From Kaistia adipata DSM 17808 (GTDB taxonomy: Bacteria > Pseudomonadota > Alphaproteobacteria > Rhizobiales > Kaistiaceae): a DNA stretch of 64,000 nucleotides. The position numbers were made by a program, and so were the translations under genes. Each line of letters starts with the position of its first letter. The first letter of the stretch is position 1. The stretch lies in assembly GCF_000423225.1 (NCBI RefSeq), contig NZ_KE383992.1:64971-128970 (forward strand), written 5' to 3'. Shown here one piece after another: positions 54,297-62,759 of the stretch. The notes under the pieces are model-generated. The model was not told the origin of the DNA. It saw nothing but the letters and a program-made list of their open reading frames with translations, and ran no database searches.

Positions 54297-55468
54297 ACGA
54301 CAGCGTCGAGTCCTTCGAGCACGCATCCCTTCTCGCCGCGCATGACGAGTCGAACGCCTATGACGCGGTCGTGCCGCCGATCGTGCAGACCTCGCTCTTC
54401 ACCTTCTCGTCCTATGCCGAGATGGAAGAGACGTATAAGGGCAACAAGGTCCGCCCGGTCTACAGCCGCGGCCTGAACCCGACCGTCCGCATCTTCGAGG
54501 AGAAGGTGGCGGGCATGGAAGGCGCCGAGGACGGCCTCGCCTTCGGCAGCGGCATGGCGGCGATCTCCTCGACCGTCATCACCTTCGTCAAGCCGGGCGA
54601 CCGCATCGTCTGCGTGCGCCACGTCTATCCCGACGCCTACCGCCTGTTCGAGACGCTGCTTTCCCGCTACGGCGTCACCGTCACCTATGTCGACGGCCGC
54701 GACGAGGCCGCCGTGGCGGCGGCGCTGCCGGGTGCGGCGCTCTTCTACATGGAGAGCCCGACCAGCTGGACGATGGAGGCGCACGACGTCAAGGCGCTCG
54801 CCGCGCTGGCAAAGAGCCACGGCGTGATCACGGCGATCGACAACAGCTGGGCGTCGCCCGTGTTCCAGCAGCCGATCAAGCTCGGCGTCGACCTGGTGCT
54901 GCATTCGGCCTCGAAATACCTCTCCGGCCACAGCGACGTCGTCGCAGGCGTCGTTGTCGGCTCGAAGGCGCTGATCGGCAAGATCCGCGGCCAGACCCTG
55001 CCCTATCTCGGCGGCAAGCTGTCGCCCTTCGACGCCTGGCTGCTGGTGCGCGGCCTGCGCACGCTGCCGATCCGCATGAAGGCGCATGAAGCCGCCGGCC
55101 TCAGCGTGGCCCGCCGCCTCGCCGACCACGACGCCGTCGCCTCGGTGTCGCATCCCGGCCTCGGCAACCAGCTGCCGCCGGGTCTCTCGGGCACGTCGGG
55201 CCTGTTCTCATTCACTTTCCGCGAGGGCGTCGTCGACATCCCCGCCTTCGCGGACAGGCTTCAGCTGTTCAAGCTCGGCGTGAGCTGGGGCGGCCACGAA
55301 AGCCTCGTCGTTCCGGCGCAGGTGGTGCTGGTGCAGGCGGCCGGACCCAATTCGGCGATCGACTTCGGCGTCGATCCCAACATGGTCCGCCTGCATGTCG
55401 GCCTCGAGGGGGCCGATGCGCTCTGGAACGATCTCGCCGCGGCGATCGACGCCGCCCGGCGTCCATAA
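54293..55468 (+). CDS. Cys/Met-metabolism PLP-dependent enzyme (gamma/beta-lyase or synthase family)
   Basis: A 391-residue fold-type I PLP enzyme of the cystathionine gamma-synthase/beta-lyase/methionine gamma-lyase family. Marks are YSRGLNPTVRIFEEKVAGME, the phosphate loop GSGMAAISS, ESPTSWTMEAHDVKALAALA, IDNSWASPVFQQPIKLGVDL and the PLP lysine in LHSASKYLSGHSDVV, followed by SWGGHESLVVPAQ. IDNSWASP in place of the usual VDNTF(A/M)(T/S)P and SWGGHES are features of beta-lyase-like members. It is coupled to the GntR gene and followed by an ABC importer and an AceE-like gene. The reaction could be beta- or gamma-elimination giving pyruvate or 2-oxobutyrate. Confidence 0.85.
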   Translation: MNDSVESFEHASLLAAHDESNAYDAVVPPIVQTSLFTFSSYAEMEETYKGNKVRPVYSRGLNPTVRIFEEKVAGMEGAEDGLAFGSGMAAISSTVITFVKPGDRIVCVRHVYPDAYRLFETLLSRYGVTVTYVDGRDEAAVAAALPGAALFYMESPTSWTMEAHDVKALAALAKSHGVITAIDNSWASPVFQQPIKLGVDLVLHSASKYLSGHSDVVAGVVVGSKALIGKIRGQTLPYLGGKLSPFDAWLLVRGLRTLPIRMKAHEAAGLSVARRLADHDAVASVSHPGLGNQLPPGLSGTSGLFSFTFREGVVDIPAFADRLQLFKLGVSWGGHESLVVPAQVVLVQAAGPNSAIDFGVDPNMVRLHVGLEGADALWNDLAAAIDAARRP

Positions 55469-55499
55469 GCACTGCAATCAACGAAGAGGGAGACCAACA

Positions 55500-56762
55500 A
55501 TGTTCAAGAAGATCGCCGCAGCCGCCGTGATGACGGCGCTGCTCGCCGGATCGGCGCTCGCCGACACCAAGCTGAAGCTGGTGGAGGTGATCACCAGCCC
55601 CGAGCGCACCGAGACGCTGAAGGGCATCGTCAAGACCTTCGAGGAGGCCAATCCCGGCACGACGGTCGAGATCATCTCGCTGCCCTGGGGTCAGGCCTTC
55701 GAGAAGTTCGCGACCATGGTCGCGTCCGGCGAGACGCCCGACGTCATGGAGATGCCGGATACCTGGTTGTCGCTCTACGCCAACCGCGGCATGCTCGAGG
55801 ACCTCGAGCCCTATCTCGCCAAGTGGGACGAGGCTTCCGACCTGAACGACCGCGCGCTCGAACTCGGCCGCTCGGTCAAGAACACCGCCTACATGCTGCC
55901 CTACGGCTTCTATCTGCGCGCGATGTTCTACAACAAGAACCTGTTCAAGGAAGCCGGCGTCACCGAAGTGCCGAAGACGCTGGCCGAGTTCGAGGAAGCC
56001 GCGAAGAAGGTTTCGGCGCTGCCGGGCAAGTCGGGCTACTGCATGCGCGGCGGCCCCGGCGGCCTGAACGGCTGGGTCATGTTCGGCGCCACCGCCAACG
56101 GCGACAACGCCTTCTTCAAGGAAGACGGCACCTCGACCTTCGCCGATCCGGGCTGGGTCAAGGGCCTCACCTACTTCACCGACCTGTACAAGAAGGGCTA
56201 CGCCCCGAAGGACAGCGTCAACTGGGGCTTCAACGAGATCGTCGCCGGCTTCTATTCCGGCACCTGCGCGATGCTCGACCAGGACCCGGACGCGCTGATC
56301 GCCATCGCCGAGCGGATGAAGCCGGAAGACTACGGCATCATGACCATGCCGAAGGGCGAGAACGGCAAGACCTTCCCGACCATCGGCTATGCCGGCTGGT
56401 CGATGTTCTCGACGAGCGAGAACAAGGACGCCGCCTGGAAGCTGCTGGCGACTCTGGAAGGCAAGGAAGGCAACATCGCCTGGAACAAGAAGACGGGCGC
56501 CCTGCCGGCGCGCAAGTCGGCCGAGACCGACCCCTTCTACGCCAGCGAGCAGTTCAAGGGCTGGTTCGCCGAGCTCTCGGACAAGGACGTCGTCCCGACC
56601 GTCATGCCGACCTACCTGCCCGAGTTCGCCTTCTTCAAGGACTCGCTCGTGATCAAGACCAGCCAGCAGGCGCTGCTCGGCGAGATCACGCCGGAGGAGC
56701 TCGGCCAGCAGTGGGCCGAGTACATGACCAAGGCCCAGCAGAAGTTCCTCGCTTCCAAGTGA
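55500..56762 (+). CDS. CUT1-type ABC transporter binding protein in the lyase/AceE-like operon
   Basis: A 420-residue solute-binding protein family 1 member. Signal peptide MFKKIAAAAVMTALLAGSAL with cleavage at ALA/DT. The mature part shows LKGIVKTFEEANPGTTVEII, GETPDVMEMPDTWLSLYANR, MLPYGFYLRAMFYNKNLFKE and YAGWSMFSTSENKDAAWKLL, general for carbohydrate importers. AGAGGGAG lies before the ATG. It follows the PLP enzyme by 31 bases and is followed by a stable hairpin. The ligand cannot be deduced; family membership suggests a sugar or glycoside, and the enzymes beside it suggest a sulfur- or amino-acid-containing moiety. Confidence 0.88.
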   Translation: MFKKIAAAAVMTALLAGSALADTKLKLVEVITSPERTETLKGIVKTFEEANPGTTVEIISLPWGQAFEKFATMVASGETPDVMEMPDTWLSLYANRGMLEDLEPYLAKWDEASDLNDRALELGRSVKNTAYMLPYGFYLRAMFYNKNLFKEAGVTEVPKTLAEFEEAAKKVSALPGKSGYCMRGGPGGLNGWVMFGATANGDNAFFKEDGTSTFADPGWVKGLTYFTDLYKKGYAPKDSVNWGFNEIVAGFYSGTCAMLDQDPDALIAIAERMKPEDYGIMTMPKGENGKTFPTIGYAGWSMFSTSENKDAAWKLLATLEGKEGNIAWNKKTGALPARKSAETDPFYASEQFKGWFAELSDKDVVPTVMPTYLPEFAFFKDSLVIKTSQQALLGEITPEELGQQWAEYMTKAQQKFLASK

Positions 56763-56808
56763 GGCCGCTTCTCGCCGGCTGAGCCGATGCCGGCCGGCAC
56801 CAGTACCC

Positions 56809-56838
56809 GTCCGGCCCTCCTTTTCGGGAGGGCCGGAC
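56809..56838. other. Intercistronic hairpin after the binding-protein gene
   Basis: A perfect 12-bp stem (GTCCGGCCCTCC and complement) with a TTTTCG loop lies 46 bases after the binding-protein stop, in a 211-base gap before the first permease. No T-run follows, so it is more likely a 3'-end stabiliser than a full terminator. Confidence 0.7.
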
Positions 56839-56973
56839 CCCGGCAGGGACGCTGCGGGATCGGAAGTCCCGCCTCCATGTGACACACGCTGCCGAAACGA
56901 GTTTTCGCGACTGCGACCTCCGCCGAAGAGAGGCTCCGCCAGGTTGCGACGAGACCAAAGGGATCGACTTTCG

Positions 56974-57909
56974 ATGACAGAGGCCGTGAACGCCGCCCCC
57001 TACGGGCGCGACCGACGACCGTTCCTGCGGCGCCTCGCCTCGGCGAGCGAGCCCTATCTCTATTCCGCCCCGGCCCTGATCCTGATCGTCACCGTGATGC
57101 TGGTGCCGCTGGTGATCGGCATCTCCTACGCCTTCCGCGACATGACGCTGCTCGACCCGTTCTCGGGCGGCTTCATCGGCCTCGACCATTTCCGCGCGCT
57201 CGCCAAGGACAAGACGTTCTGGCAGGCGCTGAAGAACACGGTCTACTGGACCGGCTATTCGGTGGCGCTGCAGTTCTGCTTCGGCCTGATCCTGGCGCTC
57301 CTGCTCGACAAGCCGTTCCGCGGCCGCGGCCTGGCGCAGGCGCTCTGCTTCCTGCCCTGGGCTGTGCCGAGCTTCCTGTCCGGCCTCAACTGGGCGATGC
57401 TGTTCAATCCGATCGTCGGCCCGATCCCGCACTGGCTCTATGGCCTCGGCCTGATGAGCGCCCCGGACAACCTGCTGTCGAGCCCCGACCACGCCATGTG
57501 GGGCCCGATCATCGCCAATGTCTGGTGGGGCATCCCCTTCTTCGCCATCACGCTGCTGGCGGCGCTGCAGTCGATCCCGCGCGATCTCTACGAGGCCGCC
57601 GCCATCGACGGCGCCACGCCGTTCCAGCGCTTCCGCTCGATCACCCTGCCCTTCCTGGCGCCGACCATCGCCATCACCGTCATGCTGCGCACCGTCTGGA
57701 TCGCCAATTTCGCCGATCTGATCGTCGTCATGACCAATGGCGGCCCGGCCGACCGGACCCAGATCGTCGCCAGCTACATCTTCACCCAGGCCTTCCGCAG
57801 GCTCGACTTCGGCTACGCCTCGGCGATCGCGATGGTGCTGCTCGCGCTGCTGCTCGTCTATTCGATGCTGATCGTCCTGCTGCGCCAGACCCTGCTCAGG
57901 GAGCGCTGA
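56974..57909 (+). CDS. CUT1-type ABC transporter permease (MalF type)
   Basis: A 311-residue permease. Helices start at YLYSAPALILIVTVMLVPLV. The docking loop is LYEAAAIDGATPFQRFRSIT, and VVMTNGGPADRTQIVASYIF is the C-terminal family mark. ATG 56974 is chosen over an upstream TTG; AAGGGA lies about ten bases before it. It pairs with the following permease, which starts 4 bases after its stop. Confidence 0.9.
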   Translation: MTEAVNAAPYGRDRRPFLRRLASASEPYLYSAPALILIVTVMLVPLVIGISYAFRDMTLLDPFSGGFIGLDHFRALAKDKTFWQALKNTVYWTGYSVALQFCFGLILALLLDKPFRGRGLAQALCFLPWAVPSFLSGLNWAMLFNPIVGPIPHWLYGLGLMSAPDNLLSSPDHAMWGPIIANVWWGIPFFAITLLAALQSIPRDLYEAAAIDGATPFQRFRSITLPFLAPTIAITVMLRTVWIANFADLIVVMTNGGPADRTQIVASYIFTQAFRRLDFGYASAIAMVLLALLLVYSMLIVLLRQTLLRER

Positions 57910-57913
57910 GACC

Positions 57914-58747
57914 ATGACCCGCAAGCGCATCGTCGCCACCGTCGCCCACCGCGTCGCCATCCTCGCTTACGTGCTGTTCGCCCTGTTCCCGCTGTTCTGG
58001 GTGCTGAAGATCTCGGTCACGCCGAACGACCTGCTCTATTCCGAGGGCGTCCGCCTCTGGCCGTCGCGGACGGTGTTCGACCATTTCGATTTCGTCATCC
58101 GGCACAGCGACTTCCCGCTGTTCTTCCGCAACTCGATGATCGTGTCGCTGTCGACCGCCGTCATCGTCACCATCCTGTCGTCGCTCGGCGGCTACGCGAT
58201 GTCGCGCTTCTCCTTCCGCGGCAAGTTCTGGATCGTCGGGCTGATGCTGCTGACGCAGATGTTCCCGCTCGTCATGCTGATCGCGCCGATCTTCAAGATC
58301 CTGTCGCCGCTCGGGCTGACCAACAGCCTGTCGGGCCTGATCCTCGTCTACGTCGCCTTCAACGTGCCGTTCGCGACCTTCCTGATGCAGTCCTTCTTCG
58401 ACGGCATCCCGAAGGACCTGGAAGAGGCCGCGATGATCGATGGCGCGACCCGCTTCACGGCGTTCCGCCAGATCATCCTGCCGCTGACCCTGCCCGGCAT
58501 GGCGGCGACCCTCGGCTTCGTCTTCACCGCCGCCTGGAGCGAGCTCCTGTTCGCGCTGATGCTGATCTCCGGCGTCGACGCCAGCACCTTCCCGGTCGGG
58601 CTGCTCAGCTTCGTCTCGAAGTTCTCGGTCGATTTCGGACAGATGATGGCCGCGGGCGTGCTCGCCCTGATCCCCGCCTGTCTCTTCTTCTTCTTTATCC
58701 AGCGCTACCTCGTGCAGGGCCTGACGGCCGGCGCGGTCAAGGGCTGA
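57914..58747 (+). CDS. CUT1-type ABC transporter permease (MalG type)
   Basis: A 277-residue permease with docking loop LEEAAMIDGATRFTAFRQII and the ending YLVQGLTAGAVKG. LLTQMFPLVMLIAPIFKILS and LTNSLSGLILVYVAFNVPFA are typical inner helices. Followed by the ATPase after 12 bases. Confidence 0.9.
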   Translation: MTRKRIVATVAHRVAILAYVLFALFPLFWVLKISVTPNDLLYSEGVRLWPSRTVFDHFDFVIRHSDFPLFFRNSMIVSLSTAVIVTILSSLGGYAMSRFSFRGKFWIVGLMLLTQMFPLVMLIAPIFKILSPLGLTNSLSGLILVYVAFNVPFATFLMQSFFDGIPKDLEEAAMIDGATRFTAFRQIILPLTLPGMAATLGFVFTAAWSELLFALMLISGVDASTFPVGLLSFVSKFSVDFGQMMAAGVLALIPACLFFFFIQRYLVQGLTAGAVKG

Positions 58748-58759
58748 GGGAGCATCGCA

Positions 58760-59836
58760 ATGGCATCCATCGATATCACCGACGTCCGCAAGGCCTATGG
58801 CGCCGTCAAGATCCTGCACGGGGTCGACCTCACCATCCAGGACGGCGAGTTCGTCGTGCTGGTCGGCCCGTCGGGCTGCGGAAAGTCGACCCTGCTGCGG
58901 ATGATCGCCGGCCTCGAGGACATCTCCGCCGGCGAGATCAAGATCGGCGGCAAGCGCGTCAACGAGCTCGACCCTAAGGACCGCGACATCGCCATGGTGT
59001 TCCAGTCCTACGCGCTCTATCCGCACATGACCGTCGCCGGCAACATGAGCTACAGCCTGCGCCTGCGGAAGACGGCGAAGGAGAAGATCGCCGCCGCCAT
59101 CTCCGGCGCGGCGGAGAAGCTCAGCCTGACGCCCCTGATGGAGCGTCGTCCCAAGGCGCTCTCCGGCGGCCAGCGCCAGCGCGTCGCCATGGGCCGCGCC
59201 ATCGTGCGCAAGCCGAAGGCCTTCCTGTTCGACGAGCCGCTCTCCAATCTCGACGCGCGGCTGCGCGAGCACATGCGCGGCGAGATCAAGAAGCTGCACC
59301 AGGACCTCGGCGCCACCTCGATCTACGTCACGCATGACCAGATCGAGGCGATGACGCTGGCCGACCGCATCGTCGCGATGAACGCCGGCGTCGTGCAGCA
59401 GGTCGGCAGCCCGCTCGATCTCTATGACCGGCCGGCCAACCTGTTCGTCGCCGGCTTCATGGGCTCGCCGGCCATGAACATGTTCGAGGGCACCTACCGC
59501 GCCACGGACGGCGCGCCGCGCATCGAACTCGGCCAGGGCATCTCCGTGCCGCTCGCCGGCCCGGCGCCGACCGCCGAGGGCACCAAGGTGACGCTCGGCA
59601 TCCGCCCCGAGCACGTGCTGGTCGGCCGGGAGCTTCCCGGCGGTTTCGAGGCCCGGATCGACCTCGTCGAACCGACCGGCTTCGGCACGATCCTGCACGC
59701 CAGCGCCTTCGGCAGCGACGTCAAGGCGTTCTCGCTGGAGCGCGGCCTCGCCGAGCGCGGCGACACCGTCCATGTCGCCTTCCCGGTCGAGCGCATCCAC
59801 GTGTTCGACACCGCGACCGGCGCCCGGATCGGCTGA
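58760..59836 (+). CDS. CUT1 ABC transporter ATPase (MalK/UgpC type)
   Basis: A 358-residue ATPase. Walker A GPSGCGKST, signature LSGGQRQRVAMGRAI, Walker B FLFDEPLSNLDARLRE and switch His in IYVTHDQIEAMTLADR are complete; a C-terminal OB-type domain with LGIRPEHVLVGRELPGG follows. It closes the importer part of the operon, 88 bases before the AceE-like gene. Like the ATPase at 40887 it could also serve the importer that lacks one. Confidence 0.93.
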   Translation: MASIDITDVRKAYGAVKILHGVDLTIQDGEFVVLVGPSGCGKSTLLRMIAGLEDISAGEIKIGGKRVNELDPKDRDIAMVFQSYALYPHMTVAGNMSYSLRLRKTAKEKIAAAISGAAEKLSLTPLMERRPKALSGGQRQRVAMGRAIVRKPKAFLFDEPLSNLDARLREHMRGEIKKLHQDLGATSIYVTHDQIEAMTLADRIVAMNAGVVQQVGSPLDLYDRPANLFVAGFMGSPAMNMFEGTYRATDGAPRIELGQGISVPLAGPAPTAEGTKVTLGIRPEHVLVGRELPGGFEARIDLVEPTGFGTILHASAFGSDVKAFSLERGLAERGDTVHVAFPVERIHVFDTATGARIG

Positions 59837-59924
59837 CCCGACCCCACCGCCTGACAACCAAACCAGGCTGGACCGCGTCCCCCGCGCGGTTCATGCTTCC
59901 ACAGAGATCGCGGGAGGATCGTCG

Positions 59925-62366
59925 ATGTCGAGCGTGCCCACCACCACCCATTCCGCCGAAAACCGCCTGGCCCTTCTGGCGGAGCTGGAGAAGAAGATCC
60001 TCTGGCTCGCGGCGTGGACCATCCACAACGCCAACCACCTGCGCGACAATGGGGACGGGCTGAAGATCGGCGGCCACCAGGCGTCTTCCGCCTCGCTCGC
60101 GACGATCATGACGGCGCTCTATCTCGACGTGCTGCGGCCGCAGGACCGCGTTGCGGTCAAGCCGCATGCGAGCCCGATCTTCCATGCTATCCAGTATCTG
60201 CTCGGCCGCCAGACGCTTGAGAAGCTGGAGAATTTCCGCGGCTACAAGGGCGCCCAGAGCTATCCGTCGCGGACAAAGGACGTCGACGGCGTCGACTTCT
60301 CGACCGGCTCGGTCGGCCTCGGCGTGGCGCAGACGCTGTTCTCGTCGCTGGTGCAGGACTATGTCCGCGCCAAGGACTGGAGCGCCAAGGATCGCCCGGA
60401 AGGGCGGATGATCGCGCTGGTCGGCGACGCCGAGATGGACGAGGGCAACATTTTTGAAGCCCTGCTCGAAGGCTGGAAGCATGGCCTGCGCAACACCTGG
60501 TGGATCGTCGACTACAACCGCCAGAGCCTCGACGCCGTGGTGCGCGAGGGCCTCTGGCAGCGTTTCGAGGCGATCTTCCAGAATTTCGGCTGGGACGTCG
60601 TCGTCCTGAAATATGGTGTGCTGCTCGAGGCGGCGTTCCAGGAGCCGGGCGGCGAGCGCCTGCGCGACTGGATCGACAACTGCCCGAACCAGCTCTATTC
60701 GGCGCTCTGCTTCCAGGGCGGCGCGGCGTGGCGCAAGCGCCTGCTCGACGAGATCGGCGACCAGGGGCCTGTCACCAAGCTGATCGAGTCGCGTTCCGAC
60801 GCCGAGCTCGCGACGCTGATGACCAACCTCGCCGGCCATGATCTGCCGACCCTGCTCGAGGCCTTCGCCAAGGCGGGCACGCACGACCGGCCGACCTGCT
60901 TCATCGCCTATTCGATCAAGGGCTTCGGCCTGCCGCTCGCCGGCCACAAGGACAATCATGCGGGCCTGATGAACCCGACCCAGATGGATGCCTTCCGCGC
61001 CGCGATGAACGTGCGCCCGGGCCATGAATGGGAGCTATTCGAGGGCCTTGCCGCCGACCCGGCGGAGCTGCGCGCCTTCCTCGACGCGACGCCGTTCAAC
61101 CAGCGCGAAAAGGCCTCGGTCGCGCCGCATATCGACGTGCCGGCCGTGCTGCCCGCCCCCGGCGTCGGCGGCAAGGAGCTTTCGACCCAGGCCGGCTTCG
61201 GCCAGGTCATGAACGAGATCTCGCGCGAGAACTCGGACTTCGCCAACCGCATCGTCACCACCTCGCCCGACGTCACCGTCTCGACCAATCTCGGTCCCTG
61301 GGTGAACCGGCGCGGCCTGTTCGCGCTCGAAAATATGGCGGACACGTTCAAGTCGGAGCGGATTCCCTCGACCTTCAACTGGGAATTCTCGCCGTCCGGC
61401 CAGCATCTGGAGCTCGGCATCGCCGAGATGAACCTGTTTCTCATGCTCTCGGCGCTGGGACTCAGCCATTCGATCAATGGCGAACGGCTGCTGCCGGTCG
61501 GCACGCTCTACGACCCGTTCATCTATCGCGGCGCCGACGCGCTGAACTATGCCTGCTACCAGGATGCGCGCTTCATGCTGGTCGCAACGCCGTCCGGCAT
61601 CACGCTGGCGCCGGAGGGCGGCGCGCACCAGTCGATCGGCACGCCGCTGATCGGCATGGCGCAGGACGGGCTCGCCGCCTTCGAGCCGGCCTTCGTCGAC
61701 GAACTCGCGACGATCATGCGCTTCGGCTTCGACTACATGCAGCGGAACGGCGACGGCGACCCGGACGAGCGCACCTGGCTGCGCGACCAGACCGGCGGCT
61801 CGATCTATCTCCGCCTGTCGACGCGCCCCGTCGAGCAGCCGACCCGCACGATCGACGACGAGCTCGCGCGCGCCATCGTCGACGGCGCCTACTGGCTCCG
61901 CAAGCCCGGCCCCAACGCCGAGATGATCATCGCCTATACCGGCGCCGTCGCGCCCGAGGCGATCGAGGCGACCGGCCTGCTCGCCGAGGACCGGCGCGAC
62001 ATCGGCCTGCTCGCCATCACCTCGGCCGACCGGCTGAACGCCGGCTGGACGGCGGCGGGCCGCGCCCGCGAGCGCGGCCTCGTCCATGCCCAGTCGCATG
62101 TCGAACGGCTGTTCGCCGAGCTGCCGCGCCATTGCGGCATCGTCACCGTGCTGGACGGCCATCCGGCGACGCTGGGCTGGCTCGGCGCGGTCGGCGGCCA
62201 CCGCACCCGCTCGCTCGGCGTCGAGCATTTCGGCCAGACCGGCACGATCGCCGACCTCTACCGCCACCACGGCATCGACGCCCAGGCGATCGTCCGCGCC
62301 GCGATGGGACTGGCCCCGGAAAAGCCGGTCCGCTACCTGCGCGAGGCCTCGGGCCCGGGGGTGTAG
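59925..62366 (+). CDS. AceE-like thiamine-diphosphate enzyme (homodimeric pyruvate dehydrogenase E1 type, N-terminally short)
   Basis: An 813-residue ThDP enzyme related to the homodimeric E1 of pyruvate dehydrogenase. LKIGGHQASSASLATIMTAL aligns with the E. coli LELGGHMASF region. The ThDP motif is GDAEMDE (residues about 166-172) running to WWIVDYNRQSLD, with GDA in place of the usual GDG. The catalytic C-terminal half has FNWEFSPSGQHLELGIAEMN and LAPEGGAHQSIGTPLIGMAQ. It starts at about the point matching residue 80 of E. coli AceE, so it lacks the N-terminal segment known to contact E2, and no E2 or E3 gene is near. GGGAGG seven bases before ATG 59925 fixes the start. It may act on 2-oxobutyrate or pyruvate released by the PLP enzyme, or as a stand-alone transketolase-like enzyme. 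Confidence 0.85.
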   Translation: MSSVPTTTHSAENRLALLAELEKKILWLAAWTIHNANHLRDNGDGLKIGGHQASSASLATIMTALYLDVLRPQDRVAVKPHASPIFHAIQYLLGRQTLEKLENFRGYKGAQSYPSRTKDVDGVDFSTGSVGLGVAQTLFSSLVQDYVRAKDWSAKDRPEGRMIALVGDAEMDEGNIFEALLEGWKHGLRNTWWIVDYNRQSLDAVVREGLWQRFEAIFQNFGWDVVVLKYGVLLEAAFQEPGGERLRDWIDNCPNQLYSALCFQGGAAWRKRLLDEIGDQGPVTKLIESRSDAELATLMTNLAGHDLPTLLEAFAKAGTHDRPTCFIAYSIKGFGLPLAGHKDNHAGLMNPTQMDAFRAAMNVRPGHEWELFEGLAADPAELRAFLDATPFNQREKASVAPHIDVPAVLPAPGVGGKELSTQAGFGQVMNEISRENSDFANRIVTTSPDVTVSTNLGPWVNRRGLFALENMADTFKSERIPSTFNWEFSPSGQHLELGIAEMNLFLMLSALGLSHSINGERLLPVGTLYDPFIYRGADALNYACYQDARFMLVATPSGITLAPEGGAHQSIGTPLIGMAQDGLAAFEPAFVDELATIMRFGFDYMQRNGDGDPDERTWLRDQTGGSIYLRLSTRPVEQPTRTIDDELARAIVDGAYWLRKPGPNAEMIIAYTGAVAPEAIEATGLLAEDRRDIGLLAITSADRLNAGWTAAGRARERGLVHAQSHVERLFAELPRHCGIVTVLDGHPATLGWLGAVGGHRTRSLGVEHFGQTGTIADLYRHHGIDAQAIVRAAMGLAPEKPVRYLREASGPGV

Positions 62367-62376
62367 GAGGCAGAGC

Positions 62377-62412
62377 CTTCCCTTTGCCTCTCTTGGGAGA
62401 GGTGAAGGGAAG
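62377..62412. terminator. Hairpin after the AceE-like gene, possible terminator
   Basis: CTTCCCTT pairs with AAGGGAAG and, after a 2-base mismatch, CCTCTC pairs with GAGAGG around a TTGG loop. It begins 10 bases after the stop codon. There is no T-run. The core resembles the ends of the family-1 repeat, so it may be a decayed fragment of that element. Confidence 0.5.
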
Positions 62413-62463
62413 ACATCAAAGCCACAGCGGCGCGAACTACCCGGACTGCATGTTCAGAACGCG

Positions 62464-62720
62464 ACCATCATCCTGGGTGTCTGGCCCGAAATGCAGGGGA
62501 CACTCTACTTTCACCTCTCCCTGAGGGAGAGGTCGACGGCCGAAGGCCGGCGGGTGAGGGTTTACGGCCTCACCGGATGGTTTCCTAAACCCTCACCCGG
62601 AGCTTCGCTCCGACCTCTCCCTCAGGGAGAGGTGAAGCGAAGGCGGCGTGGCGGGCCTTGTCCAATTACGGGCCAGACACTGAGGCGCTTCGCGCAAGCG
62701 AAGCACCTCAGGATGATGGT
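62464..62720. repeat. Long inverted repeat (family 2) enclosing a family-1 repeat
   Basis: ACCATCATCCTG (62464-62475) pairs perfectly with 62709-62720, and GTGTCTGGCCCGAAAT (62477-62492) pairs with 62665-62680 with one mismatch. A GCTTCGC/GCGAAGC hairpin (62686-62704) interrupts the right arm. The 22 bases at 62698-62719 also occur in the repeat at 44852. The family-1 element lies between the arms. This covers most of the gap between the AceE-like gene and the phosphatase gene; no gene is supported in it. Confidence 0.75.
62510..62636. repeat. 127-bp palindromic intergenic repeat, family 1, copy B
   Basis: Same length, same end sequences and same central GGTTTACGGCCTCACCGGA as copy A at 43842. 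Its internal hairpins read CGGCC/GGCCG (62537-62549) and GGAGC/GCTCC (62599-62611). Both differ from copy A at paired positions while keeping full pairing. Confidence 0.9.
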
Positions 62721-62759
62721 GGAGCGGTTCAGTGGCCTAGGAAGGTCCGATCGCCCGCC

